This document shows, in pieces, positions 32,407-45,012 of a stretch of DNA of 64,000 bases. Under the pieces are notes generated by a model. It had not been told where the DNA came from. It saw nothing but the letters and a program-made list of their open reading frames with translations, and did no database searches. This stretch comes from Papaver somniferum (lineage: Eukaryota; Streptophyta; Magnoliopsida; Ranunculales; Papaveraceae): positions 248,001 through 312,000 of the forward strand of contig NW_020650859.1 in NCBI RefSeq assembly GCF_003573695.1, written 5' to 3'. How positions within the stretch are numbered: the stretch's first letter is position 1; every line of letters starts with the position of its first letter. The position numbers and the translations under genes were made by a program.

Positions 32407-33370
32407 TCACCATCCCAAGCGAAAAACCCACCAAGGAGAGGCATCAAGGTGATTACTCCTGACCAATACTACGTCTTTGGCAGCTGTCTTGAGATCTCGA
32501 TGAACAATGAGATTTGTAGAAATCATAAAGTAACTCAGCCTTTCACCAAGCTCAATTCCTACACATATATGGTAGTTTAGCCAATTATCATATCATGCAA
32601 GTTGAAATCAAGCAATTACAGGAAACAGACCAGAGAATGTCCTGAAGTGGAAAGTTAACTCACCGGGACAGATAGCTAGTACAGTAGAATGTACATGCAT
32701 AAAAAAAAAGAGCCCCAAAAACGAAACAAATAGACTACCAAGATTAGAAGGTATCCTGTTGAAGATGTACGGACACAAGGTAATGATACAAATGCTAGGG
32801 AGTAGACAAGAATCGTAACCAACATTCCTACCAGATCCAGTACAGTAGAATGTGCATGGAAATTCATGTTTCCTTGCTATTTCTTAATTCGAGAATAAGG
32901 ATGGATAGGAAATTCATGTTTCCTTGCTATTTCTTGATTCGAGAATAAGGATGGATAGGAAATTCATGTTTCCTTGCTATTTCTTGATTCGATAATAAGG
33001 ATGGAATGGAAAATCATGTTTGTTTTATCAGCAAATACAATTAAATGGAAGAACCAAGTGACTCTTAAATCAGTAAGGATCCTGGTCATCTAGCAAATTG
33101 TTCAATTTTAATCAATACCCAGTAAATGTAATACAACTTAGAAAACAAAAATACACCAGAAATTTGATTCAAATATACAATCCATACATACCTAAAGGAG
33201 AGTATGATGATAAGCTAGTTACCCATCATGGAACTCTATATTGGACACAAGGGAGAAAGCAATAACTCGAAAGAAAACACTTCAATCCAATGCAAAACTC
33301 AATTATGAGTAACCACTGTTGAACCCTGAGAGAGCATAGAAATCCCAGATTCACATCTTCAGTTCAGGAG
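32407..33370 (-). pseudogene. Inverted partial copy of the NPF gene
   Basis: The exon-2 copy on the minus strand (about 32558-32420) reads IELGERLSYFMISTNLIV, HRDLKTAAK and then a frameshift; it lacks about 16 bases present in the intact exon. It ends in CTCTCCTTGGTGGG, where NPF homology stops. Upstream, intron 1 (tgcatgtacattctactgt) and the 5' flank (ctagatgaccagg-tccttactgat) of the intact gene can be followed to about 33370. Exons 1, 3 and 4 are not found. It is a dead copy in opposite orientation. Confidence 0.85.
32861..33020. repeat. 50-bp tandem repeat, 3.2 copies
   Basis: Units start at 32861, 32911 and 32961 with aattcatgtttccttgctat, exactly 50 bases apart, with a partial unit at 33011. 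Differences are few. The array lies in the intron or flank region of the NPF copy. Confidence 0.95.
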
Positions 33371-33444
33371 GACATGGACGCCACAGTGGTTTGTAAACAA
33401 TCTGTTTTGAAATTAGGGTTTAGCTACCTTTCTTTTGACAAATC

Positions 33445-34490
33445 TTGTCACTGGAAGTCATATCTTGGAATGTCCAAGGTCTTAACACTCCATCTACTAG
33501 AGATCATCTTAGGGATAGCATTAGAATCCAGAACCCTGATATTATCTTTCTGTGTGAAACCAAATTACATGAAGATAAAATGAGAAGTTTATTAGCTCCT
33601 TTTGGATTTCCTAATATCAAGTATCTCCAAACAGTAGATCTTTCAGGTTGTATGGTTCTTATGTGGAAAAATGATTTATTTGTGATATCGTGAGTTGTGA
33701 AAATAATATGATTCATGCAGTTGTTCAAGGTGATCCAAGCCAGCCAGAGTGGTTATTATCTTGTATGTATGGTTATTGTGATTATGCTAAGAAGAAAAAT
33801 GGGATTTCATAAAGGATATTGGCCTTAATATATCACAGCCTTGGGTGCTTTCGGGAGCTCTTAATTTTCATCTTATTGATAATTCTTCTTTAGCCTCTAT
33901 TTCAGGTGATGGTTTCGTCAATTATATACTTCAGGAAATTGGTTTAATAAGACTTGGGTTTCATTGATAGGGAGCACACATGGTCTACCAATAATATGGG
34001 TACTGGGGTAAAAGAGGATCAAGAATTGACATGGCCTTAGTTAATGCAACATGGAATTCTCATTTTCAAGACTCTAAGCTTATACATTTAAATCAACTTG
34101 GAAATGATCACTGTCCGGTTATGTTGGTTACTGATTATTCTCATCCTAAATTATAGAAGCCTTTCAAAACATTTCTCTCTTGGCTACATGATAGAACTTG
34201 TGCAGTTGAGATTGCAAAAGCTTGGGAAAGATCAGTACATGGTTCTCCAAGGTTTAAACTAATTAAGAGACTTCAATTTACGAGAATTACTCTATCCATA
34301 TGGAATAACACTCAGTTTGGGAATATTAATCAAAATGTGGATTCTCGACAAAAGCAGTTGTCTGAAATACAATACTTTTACCTTATTCTCAAGAACATAG
34401 AATTGGATAAATGGCACCAAATTCGGCATGATTTTAATAAACAAAAGTCTCGAGACAATTTTTTAAAGGACAAATTATAACACTAAATAT
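33445..34490 (+). pseudogene. LINE (L1) endonuclease remnant
   Basis: The apurinic endonuclease domain starts with SWNVQGLNTPSTRDHLRDSI and PDIIFLCETKLHEDKMRSLL. It then breaks into several frames with HTWSTNN, RIDMALVNATWNSHFQDSKL, GNDHCPVMLVTDYSHPK and NFLKDKL. These cover the end of the endonuclease and the linker to RT, but RT itself is absent. Frameshifts lie near 33690, 33800 and 34020. Confidence 0.8.
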
Positions 34491-34499
34491 CTCCATACT

Positions 34500-35200
34500 T
34501 TAACAACAACAAAAGAAGAGGAAAACCAAGCTAAGCCCGTACAATTGGAACTTTCTAAAATCAATTGGCCGGGAGTCACAAAATATGATATGTTTAAAAG
34601 AGGGAAAATAAGAAATAAAGAGTCTGTGAACTTTGTATGTTACTTCGACTAGGAAAATCAGAAAGAGATGAGATGTCTTTAGTCTCTTCTGTCAGTTTTA
34701 TTTTAGGATTAATGTTCTATTTTTTTCCTGCACTTGTTAAGTGTTCTTGTTCTTTCTCTCTTGTTGCACTGCTATTGTGCTTTCTTATTGTTCTGTTAAA
34801 TTTTTTTAACCTGTATATATATTACATCAGTACTACTTCATCACCTATGAGCCTTATTTCCCTTGTCCACATAAACTCGTATTTGCATTACTCCCTTTAA
34901 ATTGACACTCGTGGTACTTAGGATCCCGGTCGAACTCTCAAGTATGTAAGCATAATCTTCAAAATCTTCGGCGGTGTTCTTGGGACTTTGAGACGAACCA
35001 CTATCGGTGTCCTTGGAACTCTCAAGTATGTAACCATTGGTATAGTAAAACTGGGAAGGATCAAAGTCTGAACGGTTTGTAATCAGGTTTGAAGAGGAGG
35101 CCATTGCCACCGGTGTGGTATTGAAACTGAACCACAAAAAGAAAAATGAGCAAAACACTCCAAGAAGGTATAAAAAGGGTAAAAAAATAGAAGCACTTAC
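34500..35200. other. Spacer with unassigned minus-strand frame
   Basis: A minus-strand frame beginning MASSSNLITNRSDFDPSQF at about 35104 contains the phrase YILESS twice, 30-odd residues apart. I do not recognise it and see no gene context. The rest is T-rich. Confidence 0.25.
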
Positions 35201-35277
35201 ATATCTTCTAATCTTTCTTACCTAAAAAATATATATAGAAAAATTCATGACTATCTGAAATATATATAGATAATTGT

Positions 35278-35960
35278 TCTGAACTTCGTCATCATCTTCT
35301 GGAGTTTAAAGGATATCCTTGTGTTGCACGATCTGAAAAGACTTGGATATGAGAGAGAGTAGATACACACTCTTACAAAGAAAGACTTTTCTATTATCAT
35401 TTTAAGGTTCAGTTGTTTATATTGATGGACAAGGTCAAACAAATATGGATAAAGGAGAAGACTTTCAATGTTAGGTTGAAGGGGGACGGTGTAGAGCTCA
35501 ACAGTTTATCGGGAAATACCTTTGATCGACACTTTAAAAAAACTACATTTTTTAATGACCATCGGTCCCATAGTACACGTATTTTCAGTTTCTATGATCA
35601 CGTGATGTTGTATTGGTTTGATGGGGGGCGTTTTATATTCTACAATTTGCGAATGAACCATCATAACGTGGTAAAAGACACCGACTCTTGTAATGGCGTG
35701 ATCGCCGTGATATTTTTAAGGCTAAGTTGATAAGGATGGCCACAGACCCTGGTTCTGATGGTGATGATTGCCCCTGCATTGATTACCAGCTGCACGCACA
35801 TGAGGAAAACATCATTTCAGTGAAAACCTTCATTCCTAAAGCAGGAGAAGTTGGTGAATTTGATAGTTACGAGGAATTTCAGCAGTTTCTAATAGAAAAA
35901 CAGCCAGTGAGGTGGGTGGCTATAGAAATAAAATCACCAAAATGGTATGCTATCTTCTAG
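35278..35960 (+). pseudogene. Second F-box-associated (FBA) gene remnant
   Basis: Pieces in order: HHLLEFKGYPCVARSEKTW, stop, then KVKQIWIKEKTFNVRLKGDG and HVMLYWFDGGRFIFYNLRMN, stop near 35730, then IDYQLHAHEENIISVKTFIP. The order (core hydrophobic strand, W-containing strand, YNLR strand, final ESLIS-like strand) resembles the FBA domain of F-box proteins, although the match is weak and no F-box is present. It may also be an unrelated gene. Confidence 0.45.
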
Positions 35961-36499
35961 GTAGTCTTCTCCTATTTGAGTTTTTTTGCAGAGTTATTGT
36001 TTATTTCATTAAAAAAATTTGCTTCCATTAAATAGAGAACGCAAGTTAATAGATTGTGTTTTCAAACCTGTATATAGAAAAACATCAGTACATCTGTGTA
36101 TTTATCAGGAGTCATCTGTGTATTTTAACCTTTTATCTCCTAAAGCATGATGATGTTTTTCTATATATATTTTTCGAAATATGTGTTGTAAAGCTTTTTG
36201 CTTTAACTACTTTCATCAGTATACTTTGACGAGTTTAGTTGGAAACAATTTGTTTGTTGGAAACTAAATAGTGAGTCAAAAGATGATCATGTGAAAATTG
36301 TCCTGAAACATCTTATATGATTTGTGTGAGACAGTCATTTGATGTCTGACTCAGAAAGTTTCGTACTGATCATTTGATCACTTGAAAAAAAACTTATAAC
36401 CTAATAGTTTGTGTGAGACATCCATTGTCGTCTCTAAGGATGTTTCAATGATTGAAATGGGAGTTTAGAACAATTAACCATTGTCTGGATATAGCACAG

Positions 36500-36720
36500 T
36501 ATGTGTACCAGTGTGCAAGTATGATCATGTCCGGGAACCAAGTTTGAGTACCAGTATGCGAATGGTTTTAACTATGAAAGACCGGGAACCAAGTTTGCAT
36601 ACCCGTTTGCGAACGGTTTCACCTGAGTTCGGTCCGGAACGACATTATGCGTACCCGTTTGAGAATTGTCGTACATGACCAAAGTCCGAAACTTAAGTTT
36701 GCATACCCGTTTGCAAACTT
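36500..36720. repeat. Degenerate minisatellite
   Basis: The phrases accaagtttgcatacccg and cgtttgcgaacggttt recur about four times with spacing near 50 bases (for example 36538, 36588 and 36692). Copies differ by several bases. It may be part of a retrotransposon LTR. Confidence 0.7.
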
Positions 36721-36924
36721 AGGAGGTTAAGTTCTAAAATCGGTTAAGTATGATTTCATACTCATGAAAAAATACATTTATATAATAAGGAATTCAATCT
36801 TTACAAACTGTGGCTAAATGTTCATGAATTGATTCTCTTTTTCACAAACAATAAAATATATATTGGAAACATATATAGAAAAATAAAATTTTAACCTTTT
36901 ACCTCAAAATAAAATAAAATAATA

Positions 36925-37035
36925 TAATGTATATGTTGGAAAGAACAGTTGGGAAAACCAAGTCCATCTCGACATCCATAAGATATCGAGAAATGAAATG
37001 AGCAACGATATTGACACAACATTTTCTTAGGAATA
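36925..37035. repeat. Dispersed repeat, partial copy
   Basis: The phrases gttggaaagaacagttggga, then gaatagaccaccaactagat match 39490-39605 and 44665-44755. It is a third, shorter copy of that repeat family. Confidence 0.55.
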
Positions 37036-37800
37036 GACCACCAACTAGATAACAGTATTATTCTGCTAATAATAAAATCAAACCACCAAAATCGATAACA
37101 ATTTATTATAATATCAAACAACTTTGGGGCGATGGATCAAAACAAACATTAATCCTCGTCAAACATAACTAATGAAACCTAGTTAGTAGTTAATAGAAAC
37201 GAACCCCAACAATGATGTTACACTCTTTAAAACAAATAACCTTAACAACTGTAATAAACTACGAGTTTGAAATCTTCCATACTTTTCATTTTACCTTGCG
37301 ATGCTAAACATAGAATAAATTATATATGTTAGTATTGTCTTGCTTGGTAAAATTTATGATTATTAAGCATAAAGAGTCAATCATAAATTGTTAAATGATT
37401 TTGTGATAATCATTCTTATAATAAATTTTCACAAACACTATTTTAAAATAATTTATCTCTAAAAAAATGCTCTAGAAAAAGGAGATGAAAGAATGATGAC
37501 CTATGATTGTCTTTTTAGTCCGCTATTGTTTTTCTATCTCTTTTAATAGTTTAGATAAATTAAAAATAAAAAATTTGATTCAGTTTTGTTAAATAAAATA
37601 ATTGGTTATTAAACTAAATTATATTAAGTAAGTTTTTTGGAAGCCTAAAACACTTGTCACAAAATTGAAACCGAAGTTTAAATATTTATTTTATTTTTGA
37701 TTGTTTATATGAAGTATTCATGAAAGTTAAAACCTTTCCCCCACGCTAAAAATACAACAACATTATTCATTCATAAAACAAGTTTTTTTATTTTAACAAA
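37036..37800. other. AT-rich spacer
   Basis: No gene, RNA or clear element was seen in this stretch. Confidence 0.4.
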
Positions 37801-39610
37801 TGTTATCAAGCTAGTTGTTATATTTAGTTGAGTCATCCGGTCTAGGCCATTAAAAAGGGACCCACCCTAAGATCGTGTTTGAAATTTTACCCTAACAATT
37901 TTCATGGAGGTTCCGTCGGGAATTTTGGTTTCCGGTCCACGAATGAGATGAGATTTGACCGAGACGGAGGAGATTCTACTGCGATGCGACCGAAATCCTG
38001 TTGAGACAATGAGACCTCTTACAAGATGTTGTTGCTTATTAATATAGTAAGTGTATGGCATGTCTCCCTATGATAACACTACGCACCTAGGTAGCACAAG
38101 GATTAAACCAAGCATTGCCAATTTCTTATTTGACCACACTACGTGGTTGAATAATTTCATTGTCGATTTATTCGACGTTGGTAGAGTTGAAGAGGTATAG
38201 ATACCAAAAATCTATCGTGCCACGTGGCACAATATTAAAGATGAAGCAACTTATTATGTTACAACAACGCGCACTACATTTCTCCTTAGGATGCTAAGTT
38301 ATGAAGTTATTTCTATCAACGTGTGGCGCAATGTTAAAGGTTGGAGTATCAAAGTACGCTACAACGGATTACACCAAATCACTACCAAAATTGCTTAATT
38401 ATTAAGCAATAGGTTGTAGTATAGGCAGATGGGTGTGTCTGTCTATCAGAGGTAGCTGAGCAGCCTGCACAACTTTTAATACAAAGGTGCGGTCGTCAAC
38501 CATTTGGGCATAAAGTACGTGGCATCCTCTGACTGGCGAAGGTACGCGTTCAATGAAGGTACAACTTGTACGGAGTTTTCACAGTTCACGATGGTACGTG
38601 GGGTAAGCTAAGGTGGCTGCGTCTGATTGGAGTTGGTGGGCGTCCAGCGAAGGTACAATATGTACTAAGGCTGGGTAGTTCCTAAAGGAACGTGGGTCAG
38701 CTGAGGTGGAAGAGTCAGATTGGATAAAGCTTGTGGTGAACGAAGGTATCATTGGTATGGAAGATATATTAGGATATGATGGACTCAAAGACATCAAAGA
38801 TATATCTGGAGCAAAAGAGGCTATAAATACCAATCTTCACCAACAAAGAAAGGGGACTTTTGGGTGAGCTCGGATTAGAGAAAATACCCATCTCTCTACT
38901 TTTTCTCTTATTTAGTAGAGCTTCATACTTTCCTTAATGGAGTTCTTCCACCCAAATGTAACAAGATCAATAATAAATTTATCATCTTTACCCGTAAACG
39001 TAGGTTAAGATTAACCGAACCACGTAATCTCTTGTGTATTAATAACTTAGATGCACTAAAAGTATCTTCTCTCTTAGAGATTTACTTACCGAGTTACCTC
39101 TGTTTTCTTAGTTATCTCTGTATTATGAGCTGTCTTTGTTTTCTGAGTTAGTTGATTATCATAGATATCTTTTAATTTATCTTATTTGCTTACTTGCCTC
39201 GGTATTACAGAGATACCTTTTTTTATTAGCATCTTCTCTTGCTAAGTATCTTTACTTACTTAGTATATGATCTTCTGAGTAGATCTTATTTCGAACATAC
39301 CTTTTACTTACTTAAAAATATCAGTTTAACTAAGATATCTATGCTACTTAGTATATGATCCTCTGAGCTTCTCATATTACATAGACTATGGGAAAACTAG
39401 TAGTCACAAGAGCTTTTGGAGGTGTGATCTTTTTCAAAAAATTTGCATTACATATCGACGACCGACATCGATGGATAATAGTATATGTTGAAAAGAGCTA
39501 GCAGCTGGAAAAACCCAGTCTGTATTTTCCGCTCAAAGTCATTGACAAAATGCAAAGAACACCGACATCGATACTCTCTTATGAATAGACCATCAACCAA
39601 ATAACATCAG
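37801..39610. repeat. Dispersed repeat copy split by probable LTR
   Basis: The left part (37801-38190) contains tgttatcaagctagttgtta and ggattaaaccaagcattgcc, and the right part (39455-39610) contains agctagcagctggaaaaacc and gaatagaccatcaaccaaat. The same order occurs without the intervening 1.2 kb at 43890-44760. The element is unidentified. Confidence 0.65.
38190..39410 (+). repeat. Probable solo LTR
   Basis: This 1.2-kb insert interrupts the dispersed repeat. It has a TATA box ctataaatac at 38821, a start region rich in degenerate repeats (ggtacgtgggg / gaacgtgggtcagc about 100 bases apart), and a 3' part with polyadenylation-like aataataaat and many TTACTTA words, as in plant gypsy LTRs. 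Exact ends and target duplication are not resolved. Confidence 0.45.
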
Positions 39611-39642
39611 GGATTTAATATGTAGGCTTTCAATCATATTAT

Positions 39643-40180
39643 TCAGGAATTTAATATTTTTATGCATGTTTTTAAACACATCTGAATTTCATTGAGATAA
39701 ATATGAGGATAATACTTTAAGCTTCGAATAGATATTTTGTCAAGGGTAGTGCTGGAGTGAAAATTCCAAGAGTTGGAAACTATCGAAGCTAAGGTTGGAT
39801 GATAAAAACAAGATCTAATGCATATAAATGGTTTTTTAAATTTTTTTTGTTCTGGATTTGAATCAAGAATGATCGGCGTATGATCAGAACCAACTCTAGG
39901 CAGATGACTCACCTTTGTGTCTGTAAAATTTTGCGTCCATTGGAAGGATGTTAAAGCTCTGTCGATTCTTTCACCTATATTGGCATCACCTTCTCTTTTA
40001 TTAAACCATGTAAATGACGCACCTTCGTACCCCGCATCTTGAAGCCCCAAGAATATACTGTCCGAAGTAAGAAAGATTTGCTACTTGAACTAGTTTTATT
40101 TTCACCTTGTTTTCAATTTGGATCTAGGATAACATTTAAGTCACCTATTAGTAACCAAAATTTGTTGACATATTGTCCGA
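39643..40180 (-). pseudogene. LINE endonuclease remnant
   Basis: On the minus strand: WLLIGDLNVILDPN, then a stop, then FKMRGTKVRH in one frame and GLQDAGYEGASFTWFNKREG, GERIDRALTSFQWT, SHLPRVGSDHTPIILD in the next. This is the C-terminal half of the LINE endonuclease with the SDH active-site motif present. The RT part is missing. Confidence 0.8.
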
Positions 40181-43070
40181 ATTTAGTTAAAGTGATTGTA
40201 TGTTGAATGGATAGGTCGTAAATCGATGTTGTGTCTAGTCCAATCTTGTCAATTTCCGCATAGAGCTGGTTGGAATTTTGGTTTCGTATATGGGGTGTAA
40301 CGAGTTTCTTGATATTGACGAGGCAATCAATTTGTTTAGAAATTCAGTTTTGTACAATGATCGAGACGAATTTCTTAATCTCTACGGGACAAGATTTGAT
40401 TGAAAAATTTTCATAGATGGTCGATCTCCCACCGATATATGAGATGGTTTAATGTATGAATATTTAGTGAAAAAAATCAAATTCAACCCCTAAGTGAGAT
40501 CTGGCCGACATTTCACTAAGCCCTCATTTTCAGCATAATTTGCGTTCAGTCCATCCATTATTTAGCTTTTAGTGCACCTTAAATTAAGCTAGGCCTTCAT
40601 TATTTAGGAAAAAAAATGTTTTGAGGCATACTCATTTTTCTTTTTGAGGCATAGTGATTCATTATCCCATCTAAGGGGTTTCTAAAGGGTAGTGAAATTA
40701 CCTACATATCCTTAAACGATTTGAATTACTAAACTTCCTTTACCTTTAAATACTTAAATAACCGTTAAACTTAAACATTTTGGACTCGAATTCAATCAAA
40801 GAAGTAACCAAGCAAAGGACGCACAAATCAAAGTGAATGACGTTGTAGTGCGAAATCCAACTCTCGGTTGCTCTTTGATGTATATCAGAAGTTATTTGTA
40901 ACAAACTCATCTTATTTTTGACTGATTTTGTTTTGTTTGATCAATATAATAGGATTTCAAAGATGAAATTAGGGTTTACATACAGTAGAAGAAAACTTGG
41001 CTTTAACCACAATTTAAAGTTTTTTTTTTATTGGTTTTAGTTTGGTCCTACAACATTTTTTAACGACGGATATTGGATGAAGTTTAGCGGCCCTCTCTAG
41101 TTTCCACCATTTGATCTTTGTAAGGATCGTACTCGAATTTCAAAAGTACACACTACTTACGGGGAATGCTGATTTTACACCCTACTTACGAAGAAAGATG
41201 ATTTGTTGTCAAGTAGGATGGCAATAAAATATTATCCAAGTCCCTGATGCACGTTGATTTCTTCTTTTTTTTTTCTTTTCTACCGAATGAACAGGCTACG
41301 ATCTTTTCAGCCACATGCTCCAAGGATGCCTTTCTTTCCTTTTTTTTACGCTGTTTAGTATCCAACGGATAATTCTATTTCATAGTTGCCTTGAAAATGC
41401 TCCAAGCGCCCATAACTACCTTAAAAAAAACTCAAACAGAGTTATCGCAAACAATGTTCCAGAAATATCAAAACTCTAAGAAGGAGTTACATGAATATTC
41501 TAAACATTGGTAAATAACTGTTAAAAAAGCCGAAGAAGTGTTATAGGATGATGCAATCAAGAAGCTTGAAGTAATTTATAGGGAAAGTAAGATTATTGAA
41601 TAGCTTAATTAATGAATACTTTCTCACCATTGAAATATATCTAATTAAAAACTAACGGAACAAGACTTGAAAAAGCAAGATATATGAGGGAAGCTTGAGA
41701 TTCCTCTCTTGCAAAGTCAAAAGAGCAAATATTTTTGGCTCAATATTGTATTATATTTGCATAATATCTTAATGTATTTTCAGTTTGTGTACAATACTAT
41801 ATTAATTATGAAAATATATGAGTCTTACGCGTTAAAAATACAATCCTGGAAACATATTAAAATGATTTTTATTTTTTTAAATGTGGATAAATATTCATAA
41901 GAGGATGAAACTGGAACGATGTTTGGATGAAAAACATACATACCCTTATTGAGTAAACAACTTTGAGAAGTTAATTTAATCTTATATATGTGCATTTTTT
42001 TATCCTTAATTGAAAAAGTTGTTGATACACAATACTTCATGATATACAAATAATGATGGCATTAATATCGGTCGAGCTTTACATGTGTTCTTTCTAATAT
42101 CCGGATGGTGGGTGTTTTTAATTGGGTTGATGGTGTGATAGACTTAGAGTGGATATGAAACTGAAAAAGGGTTTTTTTTTCTGAAACATAAAAATTAAAG
42201 GAATATATAGGAAAAATATTCATACGTGATAAGTAAATGTATTAGCTTTTGGATGCGCCTTTTCTTCACACTCTCATATGTTATCAATGTTAAAGATTCT
42301 TGTCGTGATACGACTAAAATATTATCTTTTTTGTGTTATAATAAAGATAATGATAATTTTGGATTTGTTATATCTTTGTTTGTTACACTGTTTTTTGTAG
42401 CAATGGGTGAATAATATATAGTTATCCAAGCTGGTTCATTATCGGAAGTCAAAAAAGTTGGTTGAGTCTTATGTCGAAGAAGCTTGGTATTACTGTTTGC
42501 ATCTTCGCTAAGGGTGGTGATGGTTTGACAACCTTCGAATTGAAGCTCAAAAGAATTACATAGTAACAATAATGATATTTTTTAATGCTTTTAACAATAA
42601 TTATGTTTCAAGAATTTTAACTCCAGACTCCAACCGCCCACCTCTCTCAAGATCATCAATTAACAAATTTTAGATGCAGGAATAAGAATTCGAAATTAAA
42701 TCTACTAGTAAAACTAAAATCTAAACATCAGCAATCATCTACTTTGCCATGTGATGATGTGGAAAAAAAAGGATCGATGAGTAATCGAAAGTAAAACCCT
42801 AAAAAGGAAAAAAACCTACTAGCTATTATGGATATTAATGAAAGAACCCGTGGAGTTTACCAATAATTAACTCTAGTATCCTCTGTAAAATTGGAAATTA
42901 TTATCCATGGTAATGATGGTAAACCTCTCTGATGTGCCTGGAAAGTTCATCCATGTTCTCCTTTTTTTGTTGTTGATTTTGCTGAATTAACGCCACAAAA
43001 ACAAAAACATATTCAAAATATTGAACAATTAATATGCTACTTACAAGAATTAAATCACAACATATCTCAA
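40181..43070. other. AT-rich intergenic stretch
   Basis: About 2.9 kb of AT-rich DNA. Short open frames are scattered and unconvincing. A small GAGGCATA-type repeat occurs near 40620-40650. No gene, RNA or complete transposon was recognised. Confidence 0.4.
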
Positions 43071-43071
43071 A

Positions 43072-43302
43072 TTAATACCTGTTGGAATTCTCCCCCTTTG
43101 CTAGAGGGTGCCAGACTTTGTACAATTTAGATATTAATAAATTATCGCATGCAAAATAAGAAATTTTGTCCCATTCATCAGCAGAAATTTCAGGTCCAAC
43201 AGATTCGTCGCTGCTCGAAGAGCTTGAGTTCCTATTGGGGTAATCTTTCTTACTCTCATCTAAACAAGTGTATGTTTCGTTGGAAGGTTTGGAATATGCC
43301 AT
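43072..43302 (-). CDS. Possible small gene, unknown
   Basis: The minus-strand ATG ending at 43302 opens 76 codons: MAYSKPSNETYTCLDESKKD, a Ser run, then EISADEWDKISYFACDNLL. A TATA-like tatatag lies near 43425 on the same strand, about 120 bases upstream. The last codons contain a possible splice donor (CAACAG|GTATTA), and a Gln/Lys-rich open stretch (QQQKKENMDELSRHIRE) lies 100 bases further down after an AG. I do not recognise the product. It may be a two-exon gene or chance. Confidence 0.25.
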   Translation of the reverse strand: MAYSKPSNETYTCLDESKKDYPNRNSSSSSSDESVGPEISADEWDKISYFACDNLLISKLYKVWHPLAKGENSNRY

Positions 43303-43889
43303 TGTTGTTATCTCTCCAAAAAAAAAACAACAACAACAACTAGGTATTCTCTCAATCCCAGAATTGCTTTGATCTCTTAATGATTTTGCTAGCTGTGTTC
43401 ACCAACCGAATTACTTTAAACTATATATGCATAGTGTTAACTCTGCATGCATAAGTTACTTGAGAAACAAAATGAGAAAGTTTTTTTTTCAACTGAAGTC
43501 TTATTCTAACACATTTTTCTTTTTAACTGAAAGAAATAATTTGCTTAACGTCAAGTGAGAAGGTTAACTAAACAAAAGTTTTAATTAGTAATAAAAATAT
43601 TTTGTAACTATCAAGACGGTCAACTGCATCCTCGAGACTCAAACTGATCTAGTTTCAAAATTTTTGGGATTCAAATGCGACACTGGTTATAAAACTGAGC
43701 CCAAGTCTAAATATTCCTATTTTTTCCCCTTTGTTCGCATCAAGTCTTCATAAAAGTAGAACCGTCTTATGAAGTACCCTAAAAATATGACAACAATATG
43801 ATTCATTTCAATAACAACAGAAATCCTTATCTCAAAACCAAAATAAAGCTAAATTTTCAGATAAAATTAGACCTTCATTTTCAACCTAT

Positions 43890-44760
43890 ATTATCAAGCT
43901 AGTTGTTATGCTTAGTAGAGTCATCTAGTCTAGGTCGTCAAAAATGGACCCATGCTATAATTGCTTTTGTAAAAGTTTAAACATATATCAAGATTATAGA
44001 TTTGAGTTTTCTTTATATAAGGATTTAGGTACAATAAAGTGTTCGTATGTAAAAGTATTAGTCAAAAATCTATGTTGTGCTCCAATAAATATAGTTAATT
44101 TTGGCCAAAATCTCATCGAGACTACCGAAATTCCACTGAGATGCATGGTGAAAAAATATCAAACTCAAGCCTAAAAAAATGGTATTGTTTCTTTACACGT
44201 ATAACAGTTTCACATATGTAAAGCGTGCGAAATACTTAGTATGGACGAGTATAAAATTTAAAAATAAAGACTATGAAATCTTACCATGGATGATAAAATT
44301 ATCTCAATGTCTTGGTCCCAACCATGACTAGCTTCTAGTGTTAACGGATGGCCACAAAGAAAAGTTTAGCAACAGCAGAAAAGCTTCCCTTTGATAGGGA
44401 TGAAATCAACATACTTGGAGGGCCGGAGGGATTAAACCAACCAAACATTGCTAATTTCTTATTTGACAAAATAGTCAAATACACACATTGATGAATTTTT
44501 TCCCCAAATAGATTTTCAACGTTGCTAATTTCTTATCTAATTTAAGATATTCTTTTTTGTTTTATCTCGATATCCTTCCCGGTAAACAAATATGCATTTG
44601 AAAGTGTTATTTCGGGATAAAATATGCATCGCCACCAAATGAATTTTCTGATGGATGCCGACAAATAGCTGGTGGAAAAACCAGGTCCGAAAATGCAAAA
44701 TAGAGCACCGACACTAACACCGACACTCATGAATAATAATAGACCGTCAACCAAATAATT
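43890..44760. repeat. Dispersed repeat, uninterrupted copy
   Basis: It carries the same ordered phrases as 37801-38190 plus 39455-39610 (ttatcaagctagttgttatg, attaaaccaaccaaacattg, agctggtggaaaaaccaggt, atagaccgtcaaccaaataa) but without the 1.2-kb LTR-like insert. It ends 250 bases upstream of the CESA1 start codon, so it may reach into that promoter. Confidence 0.65.
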
Positions 44761-45012
44761 TGAAGAGAGGAGGGTATTTTTGAAAATAGAGAGAGTTGTT
44801 AGGGGTAATTTGAAGAGATGAGATCTGATTCGAAGTGAGCACCGACAAGTGACAGCTAGCTGTTTTTATTTTACAAGGAAGAACAAAGGAGGAAGAAGAA
44901 GGAAGGAAACTCCAATCTCCATCCATTCCAGCAGTCCAGTGCAGAGAGAAATGATTAGGAAATTGTAGACTCTCTTCTGTCTTGTAATCAGAAGAAGAAG
45001 AAGAAGTGAGTT

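Noticed and set aside
34637..34900. Hydrophobic 87-codon plus frame
   Set aside because: T-rich DNA gives hydrophobic codons by chance; there is no signal of a real membrane protein family.
34841..35158. Minus-strand frame with MASSSNLITNRSDF and duplicated YILESS
   Set aside because: No recognisable family, promoter or conserved splice context; kept only as an unassigned note.
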